NCBI GenBank assembly: GCA_028824685.1
Contig: JAPPCZ010000109.1
Span: 62,001 to 126,000 of the forward strand
Length of the DNA stretch: 64,000 nucleotides
Direction: 5' to 3'
Source of the DNA: Candidatus Poribacteria bacterium
Lineage (GTDB): Bacteria > Poribacteria > WGA-4E > WGA-3G
Part shown: in pieces, positions 16,752-25,666 of the stretch
Layout: the number at the start of each line of letters is the position of its first letter
How positions within the stretch are numbered: position 1 is the first letter of the stretch
Notes under the pieces: model-generated
Database searches by the model: none
What the model saw: only the letters and a program-made list of their open reading frames with translations
Told to the model about the DNA's origin: nothing
Translations under genes and position numbers: made by a program

Positions 16752-18089
16752 ATGCCTTCACGCCCCAATGTTCTTTTCATGATTGCCGATGACCATCGGT
16801 GGGATGCCATTGCAGGTATGGGCGACCCAACAGTCAAAACACCAACAATGGATTCACTGATGGAACGCGGGACAAACTTCCGACAAACTCATATCATGGG
16901 TTCGCTTTCAGGAGCAGTTTGTGTTCCAAGTCGCGCCGCGGTTCTCACAAGTGCCAGTCTATTCCGAAGCGGTGCAAACCAGATTAACCGAGATTATGCT
17001 GTCTGGCCCCAGGTGATGCGCGAGGCAGGTTATCGCACATTTTTCAGTGGTAAGTGGCATAATGACAGACAAACGTTTGTGGATAGCTTTGACGACGCTG
17101 CCAAAATTTTCTTCGGTGGCATGGGCAATCAATATAAAGTACCTGTTTTCGATTTTGATCCGACAGGTGCTTATCCGAAAGATGCCAGGTATATTGGTGA
17201 TAAGTTTTCTTCTACTTTGTTTACAGATTCTGCAGTAGAATTTATAGAAAACTACGACCAAACAGATCCATTTTTCCTCTATCTTTCCTTTACTTCACCG
17301 CATGATCCTCGGACACCGCCAGGCGAATACGCGACGATGTATAAACCTGAGGATGTCCCTGTTCCAGAAAACTTCCTCCCCGAACATCCGTTTGATAACG
17401 GAGAGATGCGAATTCGGGACGAAATGTTGGCTGAATTTCCACGGACCCCTGAAATCGTCCAGCAACATATTGCGGATTACTACGGTATGATTACCAGCCA
17501 AGATGCCGAAATGGGACGGGTCATTCAAACGTTAGAGGAAAAAGGACATCTGGATAATACTATTGTGATTTATACTGCTGACCACGGACTCGCTGTCGGA
17601 CAACATGGATTGTTCGGTAAACAGAATCTCTATAGCCATAGTATCCGTGTCCCATCAATATTCGCAGGACCAGGAGTTCCCGAAGGCGTTACAGTAGACG
17701 CTTTGACATATCTCTACGATGTATTTCCCACTGTGTGCGACCTAACCGAAGTTGACTGTCCAGATACAACTGAAGGGTGCAGCTTAGTCCCATTGATGGA
17801 AGGCTGCGTTGATACGGTGCGAGCTACAGTTTTCGCTGCCTATAAAGATATTCATCGCTCTATCAGTGATGGACGTTGGAAACTCATCCGATATTATGTC
17901 TCTAAAGAGACTGGAAAAGGCACAGATTACATCCAACTATTTGACTTAGAGCAAGACCCGTGGGAAACAACAAACCTTGTCGATTTACCTGAACATGCTG
18001 ACCTTGTCCGATCACTTGCTGCAGATATGGAAATGTGGCAAACCGAAACAGACGATTTCATGAAAGGGGTACCGATTTTGCTTGGGTAG
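16752..18089 (+). CDS. Sulfatase family protein (CVPSR type)
   Basis: A 445-residue sulfatase. ACAGGAG precedes the ATG. PNVLFMIADDH carries Asp13/Asp14 for calcium. C57-V-P-S-R is the canonical formylglycine motif. GKWHND and TADHGLAVGQHGLFGK are the other active-site blocks. No signal peptide is evident. Such enzymes remove sulfate from carbohydrates or aryl compounds. The HGLFGKQNLYSHSIRVP block resembles heparan/choline-type sulfatases, but the substrate stays open. It is divergent from the galactonate-dehydratase-like gene, so a shared control region at 16628-16751 is possible. Confidence 0.92.
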   Translation: MPSRPNVLFMIADDHRWDAIAGMGDPTVKTPTMDSLMERGTNFRQTHIMGSLSGAVCVPSRAAVLTSASLFRSGANQINRDYAVWPQVMREAGYRTFFSGKWHNDRQTFVDSFDDAAKIFFGGMGNQYKVPVFDFDPTGAYPKDARYIGDKFSSTLFTDSAVEFIENYDQTDPFFLYLSFTSPHDPRTPPGEYATMYKPEDVPVPENFLPEHPFDNGEMRIRDEMLAEFPRTPEIVQQHIADYYGMITSQDAEMGRVIQTLEEKGHLDNTIVIYTADHGLAVGQHGLFGKQNLYSHSIRVPSIFAGPGVPEGVTVDALTYLYDVFPTVCDLTEVDCPDTTEGCSLVPLMEGCVDTVRATVFAAYKDIHRSISDGRWKLIRYYVSKETGKGTDYIQLFDLEQDPWETTNLVDLPEHADLVRSLAADMEMWQTETDDFMKGVPILLG

Positions 18090-18108
18090 TAGACACACCT
18101 CGTTTCTT

Positions 18109-18135
18109 GTAGCAAGGGTTTGTAAACCCGATTTC
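18109..18135 (+). repeat. REP-like palindrome, GGGTT-stem type
   Basis: Head GTAGCA, arms GGGTTT and AAACCC, tail GATTTC. The layout matches 1662-1688, but the stem bases differ in a paired manner. Confidence 0.55.
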
Positions 18136-18142
18136 AACGCTG

Positions 18143-18170
18143 ATTGTCTGAACCAAGATTTACAAGATTA
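18143..18170 (+). repeat. Dispersed repeat beginning ATTGTCTGAACC
   Basis: About 28 bp, matching 48663-48690 except at three positions. Both lie in intergenic DNA. Function unknown. Confidence 0.5.
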
Positions 18171-18192
18171 TTCTTATTTGCTGTTGTGTTTA

Positions 18193-18230
18193 GGTGTGTT
18201 ACGATATACTTTTGTAACACACCATTTTTT
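18193..18230 (+). terminator. Rho-independent terminator-like hairpin
   Basis: A perfect 10-bp stem, GGTGTGTTAC (18193-18202) with GTAACACACC (18214-18223), an 11-nt loop, then A and six T. It is about 100 bp downstream of the sulfatase stop codon and before the convergent dockerin gene. Confidence 0.65.
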
Positions 18231-18295
18231 GGGTGCTGTTGTTTTGTTTTCGGTTTGAAAACCATGTTAGCACTCCCTTAACAAGACATTCATCT

Positions 18296-20179
18296 TCAAT
18301 TGAAAGCGTTAGCAACGATCACAAGGTCCAAGATGTTCACAACACCATCAAAGTTCAAATCAAATTTCAAATCGGAGTCTATTGAATTACCAAAAGCGTT
18401 TACAACGATCACAAGGTCCAAGATGTTCACAACACCATCAAAGTTCAAATCCTCACGAGGCGTATTCACTATCCGTTCTAATTCTTCCCAAAACTCAACA
18501 TTTGAAGAGGTGCGATGCAGTATAGAAATCGCTTGTTCTATTTCAAGATGATGCTCAAAATAATACCGGATTGTCGGAAGCACGTCCAGTTGTTTATACC
18601 TCTTAATATATCCATTCAATAGCTCCAGTTCGTGTGCTTTATATCTGTCCCCCAAATATGCAAGGTTATGGCCATACGCAATGGACCACTGCGAAAATAA
18701 GAAATCATTTATCGGGTGGTTTCCTTCAGGCGGGATCGCATAAAAAGCGACATACGGAGCTGCCAACGCGTGAGTTGCTTCGCCAGAAAAAACAATACCT
18801 GGCATGGCTTCAATAAGTTCTTCATATAAAAGCATATTGCCTTGAATAGGTGTCAATCCATCAAGAGGCGCGTGATTTTCAATAAAAGTATTAACATCAA
18901 GATGGATAGCATCAATGTTATATGTCGATTGCAAGTTTTTCCATACTTGCACGTAATATTCTCTATAACTTGAACATGCTGGATTGATATAAGCGGGGCC
19001 TCCGAGTTCCATCTCGTATCCTAATATATCTCCTCTGTGACTTCGATATAGACAGGGGTCCCATTCGGAATAACGCGGATGGGTTGGAGAAACAAACTGA
19101 AAGCCTGTGTAGAGCATCACTCTAAACCCGTGTTGCTTCGCAGCAGACATAAAAATAGGAAGATCTTCTCTCACACGATGATCGGGTGCTACCCCCTCCC
19201 CACTCCCCCAACCGCCGCGACAGAAAATTAATACGTTTTTCGGGTTGATCTGTTGTGCTAAGAAATCTAACATTCTAATGTAGTTACGATTCATTGAACA
19301 GTATATAACAACAAGTTTAATGTCTTTAACCCACGCAGGCTTAGGAGCGACACGTGATTCATTTCGCGCCATCATCCCTTGCCGATACCTTTTCGCGGGG
19401 ACCTGCCAATCGCCCCTATATGTATTAAACCTCCAAATCGCGGAAGTAATCTGTTGATGATCTTCAAAAGGGAAAAAGTTATGCGTGTGAAAACCAATAC
19501 CGAAGGTATTTGACTTTGGTGCTGGTCTATAATCCCATGCTTTAAATTGATCTGTTTCATCCTCACTCATCACAAAACATCCGCCCAATGTTCCTTGCAC
19601 GATAGCAAGAGGGGCTCGCCACCAATGCGGATACGTCCAATACAAATGCTCCAAGTGTTGTTCATTCATTATTTCTCCGAAGCGCCCTGGCACAATCGAA
19701 GACACCTGATCATAATCTAAATTTCCGACCCCCCATCCGATAGTGGAAATCCCTGTCTGATCAGAAAACCCCTCCTGTCTAATTATCAGATCTCCAGTGC
19801 GCACATCAATGACCACCCACATAAGAAGTGTGCTCTGATTCCACCGAGCCGTCAGTTTCGCTTCTAAGGGTGCAATCTTTTCAACTTTCACGGAATCCGC
19901 ACGATCTATTTCCCACTCAGGTGCCAAGTAGTATTCTATTTCTGACTCCCGGGTCCCACGCATCCCTGAAAGTTTTTCATCTGTCCTCGCTGGACGTGTA
20001 TAAGTTTCTTTGGTGAGTTTGTTATGCATGTGTATGATGATACCCTTGTAAAGCCTCACCTGATAGCGATCCGTCTCTGCAAAAATATCCCCCTGTTCGT
20101 CAACCACAAGTGTATTAGAATAGCCATCACCGACAAAAACAAAAAGCAACACAACAATAGCAATTATTAACCTCTGCAT
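18296..20179 (-). CDS. Secreted glycosidase-like protein with C-terminal dockerin repeats (copy 1)
   Basis: 627 residues. A signal peptide lies at about 1-21 (MQRLIIAIVVLLFVFVGDGYS). An N-terminal beta-rich region (about 22-270) precedes a TIM-barrel-like part. That part carries LVVIYCSMNRNYIRMLDFLAQQ, the block VLIFCRGGWGSGEG, FRVMLYTGFQFV and IDAIHLDVNTF. This resembles retaining alpha-glycosidase-like or DUF6259-type proteins. The last 50 residues hold two dockerin-like units, D-x-N-x-D-G-V-V-N-I-L-D-L-V-I-V. A Gly-Glu (FSGEATHA) and an Asp (HLDVN) could be catalytic, but this is a guess. The 59-bp DNA segments coding the two dockerin units (18303-18361 and 18393-18451) are nearly identical, so this tail is recently amplified. 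Tandem paralogue of the next gene. Confidence 0.8.
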   Translation of the reverse strand: MQRLIIAIVVLLFVFVGDGYSNTLVVDEQGDIFAETDRYQVRLYKGIIIHMHNKLTKETYTRPARTDEKLSGMRGTRESEIEYYLAPEWEIDRADSVKVEKIAPLEAKLTARWNQSTLLMWVVIDVRTGDLIIRQEGFSDQTGISTIGWGVGNLDYDQVSSIVPGRFGEIMNEQHLEHLYWTYPHWWRAPLAIVQGTLGGCFVMSEDETDQFKAWDYRPAPKSNTFGIGFHTHNFFPFEDHQQITSAIWRFNTYRGDWQVPAKRYRQGMMARNESRVAPKPAWVKDIKLVVIYCSMNRNYIRMLDFLAQQINPKNVLIFCRGGWGSGEGVAPDHRVREDLPIFMSAAKQHGFRVMLYTGFQFVSPTHPRYSEWDPCLYRSHRGDILGYEMELGGPAYINPACSSYREYYVQVWKNLQSTYNIDAIHLDVNTFIENHAPLDGLTPIQGNMLLYEELIEAMPGIVFSGEATHALAAPYVAFYAIPPEGNHPINDFLFSQWSIAYGHNLAYLGDRYKAHELELLNGYIKRYKQLDVLPTIRYYFEHHLEIEQAISILHRTSSNVEFWEELERIVNTPREDLNFDGVVNILDLVIVVNAFGNSIDSDLKFDLNFDGVVNILDLVIVANAFN

Positions 20180-20257
20180 TTTAATACTTTCCTCTATTTA
20201 GTCTATATTTTTTTGTTTGAAAACCATGTTAGCACTTCCTTAACAAGACATTCATCT

Positions 20258-22135
20258 TCAATTGAAAGCGTTAGCAACGATCACGAGATCCAAGATATTT
20301 ACCACGTCATCGCCGTTGAGATCGGGTCCGATGGGATCGCCAATAGCATTCGCAACGATCACCAGATCCAAGATGTTCACAACGCCATCAAAGTTTAGAT
20401 CCTCCCGATAAGGGCTATTCACCATCCGTTCTAATTCTTCCCAAAACTCGACATTTGAATTGGTCCGATGCAGTATAGAAATCGCGTTTTGTATTTCAAA
20501 ATGCTCGCTATAATGATACCGGATTGTCGGAATCACGTCCTGGTGCTTATACAGATTCGTATGTACATTCATTATTTTATTTTCTAATTCTATATATCGT
20601 GCCCCTTCTAAATATGTGAGAGGACCTCCAAAAGACTGCGTCCACTGCGAAAACAGGAAATCCGTGATTGGGTGTGTATAGTCGGGATCATCGCCACGCG
20701 AGTAAAACGGGGTGTATGGAGCTGTTATTTCGCTCACGCCTTCGCCACCAAACACAGCCTCTGGCATCGCTGCAATCAGCTCTTCATGTAAAAGCATATT
20801 GCCTTCAACAGACGTTAATCCATCAATCAGCTTCTGATTTGGGGTAAAGGTATTATAATCGAACATAAAGCCATCAATATTGTATGTCGATTGCAAGTTT
20901 TTCAAGACTTGCACCTTATATTCTCTATACCCTGAATATGCTGGATTGATAATGGCGGGGCCTCCCTGATCCAGCTGCCAGCCCATTATGCCTCCATTGC
21001 GTCGATAGAGAAAAGCTTCCCATTCGGGGTAAAGTGGATGGTCTTGATCAACATACAGAAAGCCTGAGTAGAGCATCACTCTAAACCCGTGTCGCTTCGC
21101 AGCAGACATAAAAATAGGAAGGTCTTTTCTCACACGATGATCGGGTGCTGCCACCTCCTCACCAGTCCCCCAACCGCCGCGACAGTAAAATAACACATTT
21201 TTCGGGTCGATCTGTTTCGCTATAAAATCGAACATTCTAAGAATGTGCTGGGGACGATGTTGTGAACAATACATAATAACGAGTTGAATATCTTTAACCC
21301 ACGCAGGCGGAGGAACGACCCGCGCTGCATTTCGCTGTATCATGTCTTGACGATACTTTTCCGCGGGCACCTGCCAATCGCCGCTGTATGTATTCAATCG
21401 CCACGTTGTAGAGGTAAAGCGTTGGTAATATTCAGGATGATCTTCAGGAGGCAAGAAAGCTTCTGTTATAAATCCAACTTCAAAGGCATCCGGGTGACGT
21501 GTGTAATTGAATTTGTCAAACCGATACGTTTCATCCGTGCTCATGACAGAACACCCTCCAGCATGCCCTTGTAGGAGAGCGAGTCGCGCTTGCCACCCTC
21601 GATCCGGACTATTGTAACTCAAATGTTGAGGAGAGTCAGCATTGATAAGTAGCCCCCCGTGAACCGGCAGAATGACAGAGACCTGATTGTGATCTAAATT
21701 CCCAAACCCCCATCCGATAAGTTCGCTCCCCTTTGGATCAAATCCCTCCTGTTTGATGATTAAATCGCCAGTGAACGCGTCAATAGACACCCACATGATG
21801 AGTGTCTTCTGATGCCTCTCATGCCACACAGCCGTTAATTTCGCTGCTAAGGGTGCTACCTTTTTAACTTCAAGGAAGTCAGCACGTGCTATCCTTCTGT
21901 GATTGAATCCCACATGATGCAGCTCTTCTGTGGCTGTCTCTCTTCCTTGACGTGTATAAGTTTCTTGAGTGAGTTTGTTATGCACGTGTATGACGCTACC
22001 ATTTCTAAACCGCACCTGATAGCGATCCGTCTCCGCAAAAATATCCCCCTGTTCGTCAACCACAAGTGTATTAGAATAGCCGTTACCGACAAAAACAAAC
22101 AGCAACACAACAATCGCAATTATCAACCTCTGCAT
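20258..22135 (-). CDS. Secreted glycosidase-like protein with C-terminal dockerin repeats (copy 2)
   Basis: 625 residues, with the same signal peptide and the same domain order as the downstream copy. It has VIMYCSQHRPQHILRMFDF, VLFYCRGGWGTGEE, FRVMLYSGFLYV and IDGFMFDYNTF. The dockerin units differ at the DNA level from those of copy 1 and read DLNGDDVVNILDLVIVANAF. The non-coding strips around both genes also match (20180-20257 resembles 18220-18295 and 22136-22185), so the whole unit of about 1.96 kb was duplicated. Divergence lies mostly in the central region, as expected if the copies are specialising for different substrates. No cohesin domain is seen in the window. Confidence 0.8.
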   Translation of the reverse strand: MQRLIIAIVVLLFVFVGNGYSNTLVVDEQGDIFAETDRYQVRFRNGSVIHVHNKLTQETYTRQGRETATEELHHVGFNHRRIARADFLEVKKVAPLAAKLTAVWHERHQKTLIMWVSIDAFTGDLIIKQEGFDPKGSELIGWGFGNLDHNQVSVILPVHGGLLINADSPQHLSYNSPDRGWQARLALLQGHAGGCSVMSTDETYRFDKFNYTRHPDAFEVGFITEAFLPPEDHPEYYQRFTSTTWRLNTYSGDWQVPAEKYRQDMIQRNAARVVPPPAWVKDIQLVIMYCSQHRPQHILRMFDFIAKQIDPKNVLFYCRGGWGTGEEVAAPDHRVRKDLPIFMSAAKRHGFRVMLYSGFLYVDQDHPLYPEWEAFLYRRNGGIMGWQLDQGGPAIINPAYSGYREYKVQVLKNLQSTYNIDGFMFDYNTFTPNQKLIDGLTSVEGNMLLHEELIAAMPEAVFGGEGVSEITAPYTPFYSRGDDPDYTHPITDFLFSQWTQSFGGPLTYLEGARYIELENKIMNVHTNLYKHQDVIPTIRYHYSEHFEIQNAISILHRTNSNVEFWEELERMVNSPYREDLNFDGVVNILDLVIVANAIGDPIGPDLNGDDVVNILDLVIVANAFN

Positions 22136-22185
22136 TTTAATACTTTCCTCTATTTAGTCTATATTTTTTTGTTTGAAAACCATGT

Positions 22186-22320
22186 TATAGTAAATTATGT
22201 AAATAAGTTTACATATATTTTGTAGGAGCGATCTCCGAATCGAGACAAACCTCACTGATAGTCGGGAATCGGAGTTCCCCCTACAGATCAGATATAAAGT
22301 TAATTATGGAATCCACTATA
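22186..22320. mobile_element. MITE-like element A with TATAGT ends and an inner REP pair
   Basis: The ends are imperfect inverted repeats: left TATAGTAAATTATGTAAATA, right (reverse complement) TATAGTGGATTCCATAATTA. Inside, an inverted pair of GTAGGA-headed palindromes occupies 22222-22285. It contains no gene. Element B at 51395-51563 has the same design. Confidence 0.6.
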
Positions 22321-22387
22321 GTACACTCTTGAAAAGTGAATAGTACTATTTCCATGAACACCTATAATCAGGCAATCGTTTTCTTTG

Positions 22388-23536
22388 CTACCCGTTACGG
22401 AACACATTCCCAATTGCCACCAATCGCGCAGCTTGTTCAGCAGTATCCGCTATCAGTTGCATCGCATCTTCAACAGCATCCTCAAGTGACATCGGTGCTT
22501 GCACAATACCTAACATCGCATCAATACCAGCGTCATATACGGCATCGGCACCTTCACCAATACCACCTGCAATCGCAATCACAGGGATATTCTCCGCTTT
22601 TGCTACCTTCGCAACACCAACAGGAGTCTTTCCAAACGCAGTCTGAAAATCCAATTGCCCCTCACCTGTGAAAACGAGAGAAGCACCTTTCATCCGTTCT
22701 TTAAGCCCAACAGTGTCAATCATAATATCAACACCGAGTTTTAATTCAGCGTTGAGAAACGCCATCAGTCCAGCACCTAAACCGCCAGCAGCCCCCGCAC
22801 CAGGAATGTCGTTAAAAGATTGTCCGAATGTCCGCATCAAAACTTTGTCAAAATGGACGAGATGGGAATCCAGCGTTTTAACAATCTCAGGAGTTGCGCC
22901 CTTCTGTGGACCATAAACGTGCGATGCACCTTCTGGACCAGTCAATGGATTATTGACATCACAAGCCACAACCGTTTCTGTTTCCGCAATTGCGGGATGT
23001 AGACCTGTTATATCTATTGATGTTAATTTGCCCAGACCACCACCGTCTCGTTCAATTGGGTTCCCATCCGCATTCAAGAATTTTATACCGAGTGCCTCAG
23101 CCATTCCAGCACCGCCATCGTTTGTCGCACTTCCACCGATACCGATGATTAAACGTCTGCACCCTGCCTCTAAAGCAGCACGGATAAGTTGTCCTGTGCC
23201 GTAGGTAGTCGTCAACAGTGGATTCCGCTTATCAGGTGGAACAAGCGTTAGACCAGAGGCAGATGCCATCTCAATAACGGCTGTTTCTCCATCTGCAAGT
23301 ATACCAAATTTTGCGTTAACCTCATTTCCAAGAGGGGCAAGCACTCGTTGCGTTTGAATATGTCCACCAGTGGCATCAACAAGGGATTGCACAGTGCCTT
23401 CACCGCCATCTGCCATCGGAATTTTCTCTATCACTGCATCTGGAAAAACACGACGAAGACCTTTCTCAATAGCGTTCGCTGCTTCCAGTGCTGTAACGCT
23501 TCCCTTGAACGAATCCGGCGCAACTACGATTTTCAT
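22388..23536 (-). CDS. Glycerate kinase (GarK/GlxK type)
   Basis: 382 residues from the ATG at 23536, which gives the normal family start MKIVVAPDSFKGS; the frame stays open 81 bp further upstream. Family blocks are IPMADGGEGT, GIGGSATNDGGAGMAEALG, VACDVNNPLTGPEGAS and GEGQLDFQT. The enzyme phosphorylates D-glycerate to 2-phosphoglycerate (class I family), feeding sugar-acid or glyoxylate breakdown into glycolysis. That suits the sugar-acid dehydratase and glycan enzymes nearby, although the gene stands alone here. It is divergent from the PhyH gene at 24004 across a repeat-filled gap. Confidence 0.93.
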   Translation of the reverse strand: MKIVVAPDSFKGSVTALEAANAIEKGLRRVFPDAVIEKIPMADGGEGTVQSLVDATGGHIQTQRVLAPLGNEVNAKFGILADGETAVIEMASASGLTLVPPDKRNPLLTTTYGTGQLIRAALEAGCRRLIIGIGGSATNDGGAGMAEALGIKFLNADGNPIERDGGGLGKLTSIDITGLHPAIAETETVVACDVNNPLTGPEGASHVYGPQKGATPEIVKTLDSHLVHFDKVLMRTFGQSFNDIPGAGAAGGLGAGLMAFLNAELKLGVDIMIDTVGLKERMKGASLVFTGEGQLDFQTAFGKTPVGVAKVAKAENIPVIAIAGGIGEGADAVYDAGIDAMLGIVQAPMSLEDAVEDAMQLIADTAEQAARLVAIGNVFRNG

Positions 23537-23593
23537 AATATGGAGTTTAGCACACGCATTCCATTTTGTCAAGATTAGGAAAATCTCAGCGAA

Positions 23594-23841
23594 ACCTATA
23601 ACTGTCAACTTAAGCATTTTTTTGAGAATGAAATATGTTCTTCAGTCCCGTCGGGACGCTATGTTTATAGAAAAATGTATTATTTTTCTTTTTAGCTCCG
23701 TAGGAGCGACATAAGACTATAAACATTTCGCCCCGCTGGGGCTTATATTTGGGAGGGTTTCACGCTTCTACAAACATTTCGCCCCGCTGGGGCTATACAT
23801 TTTATAAATAGGTGTATTTGTTTAAGTTGACAGTTATGGGT
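23594..23841. mobile_element. MITE-like element with 16-bp perfect inverted ends and four inner palindromes
   Basis: Perfect inverted repeats at 23598-23613 and 23822-23837 (ATAACTGTCAACTTAA and its complement) extend to about 20 bp with one mismatch. Between them lie four 13-bp palindromes at 23645-23657, 23695-23707, 23730-23742 and 23781-23793. Their stems are GTCCC, GCTCC and GCCCC (twice), with matching partner arms around three central bases. AT-rich tracts containing ATAAACAT-like text separate some of them. An 8-bp CAGCGAAA occurs just outside each end (23587-23594 and 23848-23855), possibly a target duplication. The rest of the 23537-24003 gap holds nothing else recognisable. Confidence 0.65.
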
Positions 23842-23933
23842 AGAACGCAGCGAAATTCAACAAATCCGAGATAGTCCGCTATTCAGAAATTCTAAATATT
23901 TATACGTGCCTATTATCTTAGAAAGATAGACTA

Positions 23934-23962
23934 TAGTCAGAAAAACGGTGATGTGTTATACT
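23934..23962 (+). promoter_or_regulatory. Possible promoter of the PhyH-amidohydrolase pair
   Basis: TAGTCA at 23934-23939 and TATACT at 23957-23962 with 17 bp between them, about 40 bp before the PhyH start codon. The -35 box is weak. Confidence 0.35.
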
Positions 23963-24003
23963 TTGCTAACTGTATTTTGCTTCATATTATAAATAGGTGA
24001 CAC

Positions 24004-24771
24004 ATGAGTTGGCAATTAGAAACATCAGTCTCTGATGAACAAGTGAAATTTTACAAGGAAAATGGGTATCTCACTTATGGGCGTATCTTTACAGAATCGG
24101 AGTTGGACGAACTTCGCGATTATGTGGATGCAATGATTGAGAACTTGCCAGAAGGTAGACGACCAGAACAAATGGATGTTCCACATTTTGAGCACCCATA
24201 TCTGTTCAAATATCTCACGCATCCACGCGTATTGAAAGTTATTGAAAGGTTTATCGGACCAGATATTGTGCTCTGGTCAAGTCATTTTATCAGTAAACGC
24301 GAGAACGATGGTATGGCAGTGCCGTGGCATCAGGACGGTGTCTATTGGGGTGAATCTCTTGAACCGATGAACGTTATTACGATGTGGTTGGCAGTTGATG
24401 AATCGAAGGTTGAAAACGGATGTATGCGTGTGATTCCCGGAAGTCACAATTTGCGCGATCGTCGTTATGAAAAGGTAAATCGTGACAATAATCTCTTTGG
24501 CAGCGAAGTTGTTGAGGAAGATTTAAACGAATCAAAGGCAGTAAATTTGGAACTGGAGGTGGGTGAGTGCCATTTTCACGATGCATGGACAATCCATAAT
24601 TCTAGTCCGAACATTTCCCAAAAACGGAGATGCGGTTACACAATGCGCTACATGCCAGCAGATGTTCGTTATCCCGGCGCGGAGTGGCGTCGGACACATA
24701 AAATCTATCTGTTACAGGGTGAAGATAGGACAGACGGCTTTAACACCTATGCCCCTGTACCGGAATTTTAA
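24004..24771 (+). CDS. Phytanoyl-CoA dioxygenase family protein
   Basis: 255 residues, with a complete Fe(II)/2-oxoglutarate site: H109-Q-D111 (PWHQDGVYW), distal His198 (DAWTIHNSSPN) and Arg in RRCGYTMRY. The typical VENGCMRVIPGSH block lies between them. These enzymes hydroxylate small organic substrates, often lipids or phosphonates; the substrate here is unknown. The next gene, an amidohydrolase, starts 21 bp downstream behind AAAGGA, so the two are very likely one operon. The N-terminal text FYKENGYLTYGRIFTESEL is also family-typical and supports this start. Confidence 0.92.
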   Translation: MSWQLETSVSDEQVKFYKENGYLTYGRIFTESELDELRDYVDAMIENLPEGRRPEQMDVPHFEHPYLFKYLTHPRVLKVIERFIGPDIVLWSSHFISKRENDGMAVPWHQDGVYWGESLEPMNVITMWLAVDESKVENGCMRVIPGSHNLRDRRYEKVNRDNNLFGSEVVEEDLNESKAVNLELEVGECHFHDAWTIHNSSPNISQKRRCGYTMRYMPADVRYPGAEWRRTHKIYLLQGEDRTDGFNTYAPVPEF

Positions 24772-24792
24772 TGTTTTTAGAAAGGAAAACTT

Positions 24793-25650
24793 ATGTATCC
24801 TTATTTTGATGTACACTGCCACATCGGCATGACGGTATCACGCGCACCAGTTATTGGACAGAGTGTTGGACGATGTCTTGCACGGATGGCATCCGCAAAT
24901 GTTATTGGCGCAATTCCGTGTCCAACAGCGGGTGGTCCACAAGCACACGGCGTATTGGATACACAGGCACAAAACGAGGTGATCTCGAATGCTTGTCGGA
25001 AGTATCCCGAACGCTTCCCTATCGGACTTGGGGTTGTGGAAGTGCGACATGAGCAAGCAGGTGTAGACGAACTTGATAGAGCAATGTGTGACGATGATTT
25101 AGTCGGATTTGTGTGTCATCCTGCATTGTCCGGACATTCACTTGGTGGTGAATTATACGCGTTCCTTGAAGTTGTAGCAATGCACAACGGATTATGTCTG
25201 TTACATCAAGCAGGTTCAACTTCAAATATCGCGGCGTATGCTAAACGGTTTCCGACAATAACGTTCATTATCGGGCATGTCTCAATGACCAAAGGAGGGC
25301 ATCTTGATGCGATTGCACACTGCGGAAAACATGACAATATCTGGTTTGATGTCGCGCAAAAGCCTGCTGGAGATGAAAGTTGGGACTTAGTACACCTTGT
25401 CAATAATCTCGGCAACGATAGAATAATGTTCGGCAGCGATCTACCATATTACGATTTTCGTCTTGTTCAAGCGCAGATTGAAGCTGCAGACCTTGATGAT
25501 GAAACGAAGGAACGGATTGCATATCAGAATGCAGTGCGATTGGTGCAACAGTTCCAACCAGACTGGCTACCAACATTAACCCCAATAACACCCCCGCAGA
25601 TTTACTCTGAGGTTGAAATGTGGGATGCAAATGGTGCGCGGTTAAAGTAG
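24793..25650 (+). CDS. Amidohydrolase family protein (metal-dependent, TIM barrel)
   Basis: 285 residues. FDVHCHIG at the N-terminus gives the H-x-H metal pair (His8, His10). FIIGHVSM and FGSDLPYYD supply further ligands of the PF04909-type amidohydrolase-2 fold (decarboxylases, lactonases and related enzymes). The ending IAYQNAVRLVQ is also family-typical. It lies in an operon with the PhyH oxygenase, so it may act on the oxidised product of that enzyme (inference). It converges with the ABC permease gene, leaving only 16 bp, with no terminator visible. Confidence 0.88.
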   Translation: MYPYFDVHCHIGMTVSRAPVIGQSVGRCLARMASANVIGAIPCPTAGGPQAHGVLDTQAQNEVISNACRKYPERFPIGLGVVEVRHEQAGVDELDRAMCDDDLVGFVCHPALSGHSLGGELYAFLEVVAMHNGLCLLHQAGSTSNIAAYAKRFPTITFIIGHVSMTKGGHLDAIAHCGKHDNIWFDVAQKPAGDESWDLVHLVNNLGNDRIMFGSDLPYYDFRLVQAQIEAADLDDETKERIAYQNAVRLVQQFQPDWLPTLTPITPPQIYSEVEMWDANGARLK

Positions 25651-25666
25651 ATAGGATAATATAGAA

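Noticed and set aside
18296..22135. Reading the dockerins as proof of a cellulosome
   Set aside because: No cohesin or scaffoldin gene is visible, and dockerin-like repeats are common on unrelated secreted proteins in these lineages.
23645..23793. Palindromes considered as integron attC sites
   Set aside because: No integrase or cassette genes; the units are 13 bp with three-base centres and lie inside one element with terminal inverted repeats.
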